Positions 57,020-64,000 of a stretch of 64,000 nt of DNA are shown here, piece by piece. Each line of letters begins with the position of its first letter. Position 1 is the first letter of the stretch. The stretch covers positions 29,182,020 to 29,246,019 of the forward strand of contig NC_035170.2 of the NCBI RefSeq assembly GCF_001659605.2, written 5' to 3'. Source of the stretch: Manihot esculenta. Lineage: Eukaryota; Streptophyta; Magnoliopsida; Malpighiales; Euphorbiaceae. The notes under the pieces are model-generated. The model had not been told where the DNA came from. It worked only from the letters and a program-made list of their open reading frames with translations, and ran no database searches. Position numbers and translations under genes: made by a program.

Positions 57020-60000
57020 GTAATTCTGTTGATTTTTTTACTATTCTTGTTTTTGTTTGCATGTATATGTAATCGTGTATTATCAATTTACTTAGAAGCG
57101 AGTCTAAGCCTCTAAGGGTGGTTTGCTTTGACTTACTAGCATTTGTTCTTCATATATATTACGTCTGAATCCAAACTAGTTGAGGAAATTGCCAATGATG
57201 TTTGGGAGAAATTAAGTCTCATCTCCTCAAGTGATTCTTACAATGACAACTTTGTTGGGATCGAATCACGTCTGAAGAAAGTGGAATCCTTGTTATGTAT
57301 TGAATCGAAAAATGATAGAAGAGTAATAGGAATTTGGGGGATGGGAGGTATTGGCAAGACAACTATTGCTCGTCAAGTATTGAATCGAATTATGGATAAA
57401 TTTGATGGGCACTATTTTGTTGATAATGTCAGAGAGGAGATGAGAAAACAAACACCTGCTGTTTTATTAGATAAAATCATTAACCAATTGTTAGGAGAAA
57501 AGGATTTACATGTAAGCAGAACTCCGCTACCCCCTTCCACTAGGAGAAGACTTGAGAGTCAAAAGGTTGTCATTGTTTTTGATGATGTGGATGATCCAAA
57601 CCATCTAAAGCTTTTAGCAGGAGAGCGTGATTTGTACTGCAATGGTAGTAGAATCATTGTAACAAGCAGAGATAGACAAGTACTTAAAAATGTTTGTTCT
57701 GAGGGATACATATACGAGGTTAATCAATTAACTGATGATGAAGCTCTTTGTCTCTTTAGCTCGTATGCCTTCAAACAAAATCATCCCAAGAAAGGATTTG
57801 TGGAAATATCAAAGAAGTTGATAACATATGCTCAAGGTATTCCATTGGCTCTTGTAATTTTAGGCTCTAATTTGTATGATAAGGGGATTGAAGAATGGGA
57901 AAGTGAGTTGGAAAAATTGAAAGAAATTCCTGATATGAATATTCAGGCAGTTTTGAGAATAAGTTATGATGGACTAGAACGTCATCAAAAGAGCATATTT
58001 CTTGATATTGCATGTTTCCTTAAAGGCGAGCCTAAAGATCGTGTTGAAAGAATATTTGAAGGTTGTGGTTTCTTTCCAAGAAGAGCGATAAGCCGTTTAA
58101 TTGATAAAGCTCTCATAAGTGTTTCAAATGGTAAGGTAGGCATGCATGACTTGCTACAACAAATGGGCAAGGATGTTGTTTGTGAGGAGTCCAAACAACT
58201 TGGGACACGCAGCAGGTTGTGGAAATATAAGGATATTTGTCATGTATTGACAAGAGACAAGGTATGGACCAAAAGAATTAATGTGCATATTCTTTAATTA
58301 TACATACATATTATTTATATGCAGTTTTAAGAATTAAGTGCAGTGCCTATAATGTTTGTTGTTATTTTCTTAGGGAACTGAAAATATTGAAGGCATATTA
58401 CTTGATATGTCTGGAAATGGATATTTGGAGCTAAGTCCCACAGCTTTCATGAACATGTGCAATCTTAGATTCCTCAAATTCTTCAATGTTTCTATATCCG
58501 GACGAGGACGAGTGCTTCTGCCTAGTGGCCTTGAATTTCTACCAAAGGAGCTAAGATATCTTCATTGGGAAAGGTACCCTTTGAAATCCTTGCCAATAAA
58601 TTTTTGCCCGAGAAATCTTGTAGAACTTCACATGCCACACAGCAACCTCATCCAACTCTGGAATCAAGAGAAGGTTAGAGTTATTATGCTGCTTTATAAA
58701 ATTTAGCTACATTGTGCAAAGTTAATTAGCTTCTGCTAATTTTATTGACGTTTTGATTACAGGCTCTTGAAAGTTTGAAATTTTTAGACCTCAGCTTCTC
58801 TTTTGAGTTAACTAAAGTTCCAGACTTGTCTAGTGCCCCGAATCTTGAGGTTTTACGTTTGATAGGATGTAGAAACTTGATTGAGATTCCTAGTAGCATT
58901 GGCGAGTCTAAATGTCTAAAAGAAATTGATCTCGGATACTGCTCAAAACTGCATAGTATTCCACGAAGCATCTGCAATTTGAAATCTCTTACACGCATTG
59001 ATATCTCAGGCTGTTTGAATGTCAAAGCATTGCCAGAGAACATGGGGGATCTAGAATTGCTGAAGAAGCTTTCTATAACTGGAAGTGGAATAAAAACATT
59101 ACCATCCTCCATCAATCAATTGAGAAGATTGGAAGAGTTAAGCTGTGCGAGATGTGAAAATTTGATTGAGATTCCTAGCAGCATTGGCGAGTCTAAATGT
59201 CTAAAAAAAATTAATCTTGGACACTGCTTAAAACTGCATAGTATTCCACAAAGCATCTGCAATTTGAAATCTCTTACACACCTTTATATCTCAGGCTGTT
59301 TGAATGTCAAAGCATTGCCAGAGAACATGGGGGATCTAGAATTGCTGAAGAGACTTTCTATATCTGGAAGTGGAATACAAACATTACCATCCTCCATCAA
59401 TCAATTGAGAAGATTGGAAGAGTTAAGATGTGCGAGATGTGAAGGTTTGACATTGCCTCCTTTGACAGGACTGTCCTGTGTAAGGGAAATTGATTTAAGT
59501 GACTGTGGTATATTAGAAATTCCCCAGAGTCTTTGGTTTTTAGTGTCATTGGAAGAGTTACATTTAGGTGGAAACAATTTCGAGACGACACCTGCAAGCA
59601 TTAAACATCTAATTGAGTTGAAGAAGCTTTTTTTAATAGGTTGCAAGAGACTTAAATGTTTACCAGAGCTTCCGTCATGCTTAGAAGATTTAGATGCATC
59701 AGATTGCACATCTTTGGAATCTGCATCAACTTCATTCCTTTTCTTAAAACATGATGATGAAGGAGAACAAAAACGACTTGAGTTTCGTAATTGCATCAAT
59801 TTGGATAAGAACGTACATGATAAAGTAATGGAGGATGTATTGAAGACGCATCTGTTAAAACACAAGGTATGCCTTACTTTCTCTGGTCTTACAAGAATCA
59901 ACCCTTTTGAGTGTACAATTTTTGTTTATTATTATTAGTTTTCTTAAAAAATTTATAATTTCCATGGTACAGATTGTTGAGTTATACATACCGGGGGTTG

Positions 60001-60446
60001 AAGTGCCTGAAACGATGAGATATAAGAACAAAAGTGGATCTTCTCTTTCATTCAGACTAGATCAGGCAAATTTGACTGGTTTTTCTTTATGTGCTGTTTT
60101 TGATCCAAAAAATTATTCTCATGATCGTATTATAGGCTTTAGTTGCGTAGCGAACTTCATCGATAAAACTGGACATAGCAGTGAAAATATTTTCACGACC
60201 CTGTATTTTGCAGATGATCCTTTTTATTCAGAACATGTGTTCCTTTGGAATACACTGTCCTTATATTCAGAACATCTGTTCCCTTGGAATAAACTGTTGG
60301 ACATGGAAGAGAGTTTCCTTGAAGCTTCCTTTCAATTCTGCTTTTCCAGGCTCTCATTCAAGCCACCATATTATGAGTATCGTGATTACGATTCTGTAAT
60401 AATGTGTGGAGTGCATCCTATATTTCGAGAGGATTGTCTTCCCTGA
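56538..60446 (+). CDS. TIR-NBS-LRR (TNL) disease-resistance-type gene, five exons, possibly damaged
   Basis: Exons 56538-57019, 57163-58261, 58374-58673, 58763-59866 and 59973-60446 join in phase to give about 1152 residues. Order: TIR, NB-ARC, LRRs, C-terminal jelly-roll/C-JID-like domain. TNLs are intracellular immune receptors: pathogen sensing through the LRR and C-terminal domain leads to oligomerisation and TIR NADase signalling through EDS1. Introns 2-4 have GT-AG ends. The intron-1 junction that keeps phase would end in AC. The gene stops at TGA 60444-60446, but the same frame stays open for 47 further codons to 60590. It lies 1 kb from the retrotransposon nest. Domain integrity is otherwise excellent; functionality is uncertain because of these two lesions. 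Confidence 0.88.
57163..58261 (+). CDS. TNL exon 2: NB-ARC domain
   Basis: Residues 161-527. P-loop GMGGIGKTT (220-228), kinase 2 VVIVFDDVDD (296-305), RNBS-B GSRIIVTSRD, GIPLAL (386-391), RNBS-D-like FLDIACFL, and MHD (488-490). All nucleotide-binding motifs expected of a TNL are present. Donor AAG|GTATGG at 58262. The start at 57163 is chosen because it keeps phase with exon 1 (…ATC AA|G TCT GAA) and gives the usual SESKLVEEI sequence. Confidence 0.88.
58374..58673 (+). CDS. TNL exon 3: first LRR segment
   Basis: 100 codons, acceptor TTTTCTTAG, donor AAG|GTTAGAG. It encodes GTENIEGILLDMS and ELRYLHWERYPLKSLP, the standard opening of TNL LRR regions, ending NLVELHMPHSNLIQLWNQEK. Confidence 0.88.
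58763..59866 (+). CDS. TNL exon 4: LRR region with internal duplication
   Basis: 368 codons, acceptor TTGATTACAG, donor AAG|GTATGC. LRRs run from LKFLDLSFSFELTKVPDLSS to LEELHLGGNNFETTPASIKHL and the CPELPSCLEDLDASDCTSLES segment. A 285-bp unit starting near 58877 (LIEIPSSIGESKCLK) is repeated from 59162, 95 residues each with few differences. Confidence 0.88.
59973..60446 (+). CDS. TNL exon 5: C-terminal jelly-roll/C-JID-like domain
   Basis: Acceptor CCATGGTACAG. IVELYIPGVEVPETMRYKNK is the typical start of the post-LRR domain; SGSSLSFRL and LTGFSLCAVF follow. A 13-residue tandem repeat (YSEH(V/L)F.WN.L) is encoded at 60225-60302. Stop TGA at 60444. In the same frame the sequence continues DKKRSSIEEDKEDEPSLQ and so on to TGA 60588-60590. 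Confidence 0.85.
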   Translation: MVELYIPGVEVPETMRYKNKSGSSLSFRLDQANLTGFSLCAVFDPKNYSHDRIIGFSCVANFIDKTGHSSENIFTTLYFADDPFYSEHVFLWNTLSLYSEHLFPWNKLLDMEESFLEASFQFCFSRLSFKPPYYEYRDYDSVIMCGVHPIFREDCLP

Positions 60447-61430
60447 GATAAAAAGAGAAGCAGCATTGAAGAAGATAAAGAAGATGAACCTTCTCTTCAA
60501 AGATTGAAAAACAAGACCGAGAACCTTCGCATTCGCTGGATAAATAATCAGGAACAGGAAGAGGAACTTTGTCTAGATGCGGACCATTGATCAAAGTGGG
60601 ATCTACATGAAATTTATTATAATCAATTACTACTATGAAATGATTATCTATACAGCGGTTGCATTGTAAAAATTCTCAAATGTATGGCAATAGACAAAGC
60701 AATACAAGCCATTAATTGCAAACCAAGACAGTGTTGCTTTGCTTTTTGCATGAAAAACTACTACTCATCTACCTTCAAGGGATGAGATATGATCAACGCT
60801 GATTTCTTTTCTCTTAATTAGAATTTCTTTTCTCTTAATTAGTATTTTCAAGTTAGACGTACTTTTAAAACTTGTAAAGGAGCATTTTATCCTATTTTCT
60901 TAGTGCAAAGTGAGTATATAAACTACTAGTCACGTGGCAAGTAGAGCACCTTAAGCACTTTTGCCTTGCGAGAGAATGGGAACTGAGAATGAGTAGTGCC
61001 AAAAATATCTCCAGGTGGTATTGGCCTTTAAAAGCAAGCCCGATGCTCCTTTCAATTGTAAGCAGCTGAAAGGCGAAAATTCCACCTGCACACACAAACG
61101 CATAGCCAAATGCAAACTCAATAAAAAATTAAAAAATTAGTTCATTGCATTTATAACTGTGTTTAGAGAGCTCAGAGAAAAATATTATGACTTCCGGAGG
61201 GATTGAAAAGTCAAGAAATTTATTATTATTTTTTTTAATAATATCATTATGTTTAGAATATTATGAATTTGAATAAATACGATAATTAAACTGTGGAGTT
61301 TGAATTTATTTTTTTAAAATAATCTCTTATAATTTTGCTACTTTAATAATTTTGAAAATATAATTTTTTTTACCTTTAAAAAAAAAATTGATCCAACATT
61401 TAAAATCTGTAAATTAATCTATTCATATGC
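60447..61430. other. TNL 3' flank
   Basis: 60447-60590 is an in-frame, charged coding-like extension of the TNL. Beyond it lies probable 3' untranslated sequence with TTAATTAG repeats (two copies of TTTCTTTTCTCTTAATTAG at about 60803-60841). No further gene is supported to 61430. Confidence 0.5.
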
Positions 61431-61780
61431 TTACGAAAAAGATTTTTTTTTTTAATTAATTCCAATTTAATAAAATGCCTTTACCATAGCTTTAGTGATC
61501 TGTCCAATCAATCATTACCACAGAAAATAATTTAAATACGAAAAATATTTTTAATAATTTTTAAAAATCAATTTATTATGTGTTCTGTAATTATCATTTA
61601 AAAAATAAAAATATTAATAAAATTATATTTAATAGTGTTAAAAAATTCTCAAAATCTAAAAATAAATTATTTTTCTTTAAAAATAATTTAATTTTTTATA
61701 AAAAATATATTTTTAACACCTTTTTAGTGTTTAAATTTTAAAATATTATTTTAATTATAGCCCATCGAACTAATGCTGAT
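61431..61780. repeat. Right copy of a duplicated flank
   Basis: Matches 537-735 and then 2560-2806 near the left end of the window, in the same orientation, ending at the shared TAGCCCATCGAACTAATG. Here the two halves are contiguous, without the 1.8 kb that separates them on the left. Suggests segmental duplication of an R-gene unit. Confidence 0.7.
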
Positions 61781-62030
61781 CTTGATGACCGCTGGATTTC
61801 TCCAACCCGGTCAGGAGCCAAGCCCACGACCATGACTCGGCATTCGGAGGCCCACACGTCTTCTACACGAAACAGGTCCAGCCTGTTTGGGCTTTGATAC
61901 CGAGCCCCTCTGAATTTTTCAACCAGACCTGCCAAGCCCAGCCTTCACTGTTTCTCAAGCCGACCCCTTCTGGGCTGAGTTTTATTCCTATCTTCCGGTC
62001 CAGCCCGGAACCAGAAAGAAGACCCCTCTA
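61781..62030. other. GC-rich island of unknown origin in AT-rich flank
   Basis: About 250 bp rich in GGCC/GCCC words (AAGCCCACGACC, GGTCCAGCCTG, CCAGCCCGGAACC) with sharp borders in A/T-rich DNA. It has no credible ORF and I do not recognise a family. It begins exactly where the duplicated flank ends, so it may be a transposon fragment. Confidence 0.4.
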
Positions 62031-64000
62031 TACTTTTATATTTTATTTAAAATTATATAATTTTTAAGTATTTCAAATGAAATAATTATATCGAACTGAA
62101 TCAAAATAAATTAATATGTAATTCAAAGTAAATCGAATTTATTTAAATATTTAATTTTAATTTTATATCAATAATTATGCTGAAATTATATTAAAAAATT
62201 AATATATATATATAATTTATAGTGATATTATAATTCAAAAATATATAATTTTAATAATATATTTTATATATCATATAATTTCAATAAAATTATATATATA
62301 ATTATAATAGTATTTAATTATTAAATATTTTTATCATTTTATTTAGTGGATTATAATTTATTCTATTTAAATAAATTATATATATAATATATATAATACT
62401 AGAATTATACTATTAAAATATAAATTATTAAAATAATTATATATATTGTATATATATTTGTAATTATTATTATTATCTACATATATAATAATAATATAAA
62501 ATTATTTTTTTAATATATCAAATATTTATAATAGTATAATTTAATTAAGTTCATTCATTCATTAAAATTTATTTTATGTGTATAAACTATCTCAATATTA
62601 ATAAAATATAAATTATTAAAATAATTATATATAAATCAATATATGTATGTATATTTATAGTTGTTATTAGTAATTATATATATATAATTATTATGTGTTT
62701 TAATCACTAATTAATTATTAAAAATTTATAAAAATATAATTTAATTAATTTAATTCATTAATTACATTTTATTCTATTTAAATAGATTATATTATATACT
62801 ATTTTTATATTAATAGAATATAAATTATTAAAATCACATACATGTATATATACTTATTATTATTGTTCATATATATTAATAAATATAATTTAATAAAATT
62901 AAAAATAAATTAAAATAATTGTGATTATTTAAAAAATATTATTTAGTTAAATTATATAATTTTAGATATTATGTAGTTTTAAATATGATAATTTTACTAT
63001 AAAAAAATAAAGAAAATTAAATAAATTTGCAATGTATTATAAAAATTAAAAAAATATCGTTAAGTTGGAGTTTATTTTTTATGAAAATATTGTAATAAAA
63101 TTTTTGAAAGTTCTATTAAGAATTTTTTTTTATCTTTTTTAAGAGTTTAAAAATTATAAAAATAATATTATATTATGTTTAGTTACTTAATATCTTGATA
63201 TATTTTAAATAAAAATATTATATAATATCGTAAATATTTAATATTATTTTAAAGTTTAAATGATAGATTTGTTAATTTAATATAAATAATGTTAATATAA
63301 TGTTAGAAGTATTTAATTATTTTATTTAAATTTAAATTTTATTATAAAAATAAAAATATTTAAATTAAATTAAAATAAAAATCAAACCAAAATAAAAACA
63401 CATAAAATCATATTAAAATTATATCAAAATTCAATTTTAATTTTAATTCTAAAAAATTAAAGAAATTTATTTTTCGGTTCCGTAATTTTACTACCATTCA
63501 AACTATAAATACTTCTCGCATCAGTAGTTTAATTATTTAAAAGTTGATGAAAAAACAGAGAATAATTTTTATTTTTAAAAGTACCCTTTTATACTTTTCC
63601 ACCATCTTCAACTTCTTCATGGATCACCAAGGCATATATATACTAATGCTCAACAAGTGAATTCTTTCTATAATAATTCATTACAAATTTTCTTCATAAG
63701 TATATGATCTAGGAGGAGTTGCAATTAGGGTAAAATACATGTGATTGCAGAAGTGAAATAGGGTATGTATAAATTTATTGATTTTGATATGTGACTTCGT
63801 ATTCTACTTTGTGCTCCATAATGCCTTTGCAACTCTTTTGATATGGAAATTTTGCTTTCAAGTTGAAAAAGCTTCCACAAATTTCATCACATATAAATAA
63901 ATAGTAATTTCCAGCAGCGTGCAAGTCAAATTCTTCACAGGCCGAGGGATAGTGTGTAGCGATGAGGAGCTTTCAATATCCATTTTGGAGATGCATGTGA
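62031..64000. other. AT-rich intergenic DNA
   Basis: Very A/T-rich up to about 63560, with TATATA runs and no gene. The last 440 bp are less extreme (CTTCAACTTCTTCATGGATCACC at about 63606) and might be the border of another gene or element, but I cannot assign any product. Confidence 0.45.

Noticed and set aside
57020..57162. U12-type (AT-AC) intron
   Set aside because: The donor is GT, not ATATCC, and no clear TCCTTAAC-type branch site is visible; a mutated AG acceptor is simpler.
61738..61935. 65-codon minus-strand ORF
   Set aside because: Short, no similarity to known proteins that I recognise, spans the border of a duplicated flank and a GC island.

Overview
The window looks like nuclear DNA of a dicot plant. 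The evidence is a TIR-NBS-LRR (TNL) resistance gene with GT-AG introns, Mutator-like elements with 9-bp target duplications, chromodomain Ty3/gypsy retrotransposons and very AT-rich spacers. A Malpighiales/Euphorbiaceae source is only a guess from protein flavour. There is no rRNA, tRNA or CRISPR array that I can support.

Layout. 1-2833: AT-rich spacer with hairpin remnants and a 994-bp non-autonomous Mutator-like element (1169-2162). 2834-7895: a 5.06-kb Mutator-like element (MULE) with about 155-bp terminal inverted repeats and a perfect 9-bp target duplication. It holds a decayed MURA-type transposase on the minus strand and a small GRF-zinc-finger-like/coiled-coil/transmembrane ORF on the plus strand. 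8826-9113: a truncated ankyrin-repeat gene. 9204-55485: one huge nested block made entirely of one LTR-retrotransposon family. 55521-55844: a copia-type gag remnant. 56538-60446: a five-exon TNL gene. 60447-64000: AT-rich flank, including a short segment duplicated from the left end of the window.

The 46-kb block resolves into eight insertions of related chromodomain Ty3/gypsy elements, each bracketed by a perfect 5-bp target duplication. I name them A to H. A (9204-55485, TTTTT) is the oldest. Its 3' LTR was hit by solo LTR B (9912-33080, AGGCC) and its reverse transcriptase region by solo LTR C (36320-50527, GTCGA). B was then hit three times: solo LTR H (10396-12594, GGATC), full element D (13092-22475, CCCGA) and full element E (22964-32307, CTGAG). 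C was hit twice: solo LTR G (37451-39571, CAATG) and full element F (39641-49038, TGGAT). B, D, G and H lie in plus orientation; A, C, E and F in minus. E has one uninterrupted gag-pol frame of about 1660 codons and is the likeliest recently active copy. D has gag and pol separated by a single TAG. F has further nonsense codons. A has lost its integrase core.

The LTRs (about 2.1-2.7 kb) carry many copies of a GC-rich near-palindrome (TTCGGCCGCCGAA), mostly a conserved TATA box, a position that holds a different short tandem array in most elements, and a 68-80-nt block bounded in all eight elements by canonical splice acceptor and donor sequences. In the four full elements a pyrimidine-rich acceptor sits just before the gag ATG. 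Together these suggest an intron-containing leader, which I rate among the most interesting observations here.

The TNL gene is nearly complete (TIR, NB-ARC, LRR and C-terminal jelly-roll/C-JID-like domain). It carries a recent 95-residue duplication in its LRRs, an apparent AG-to-AC change at the only phase-compatible intron-1 acceptor, and an in-frame TGA followed by 47 more open codons. It may therefore be a young pseudogene or a variant allele.
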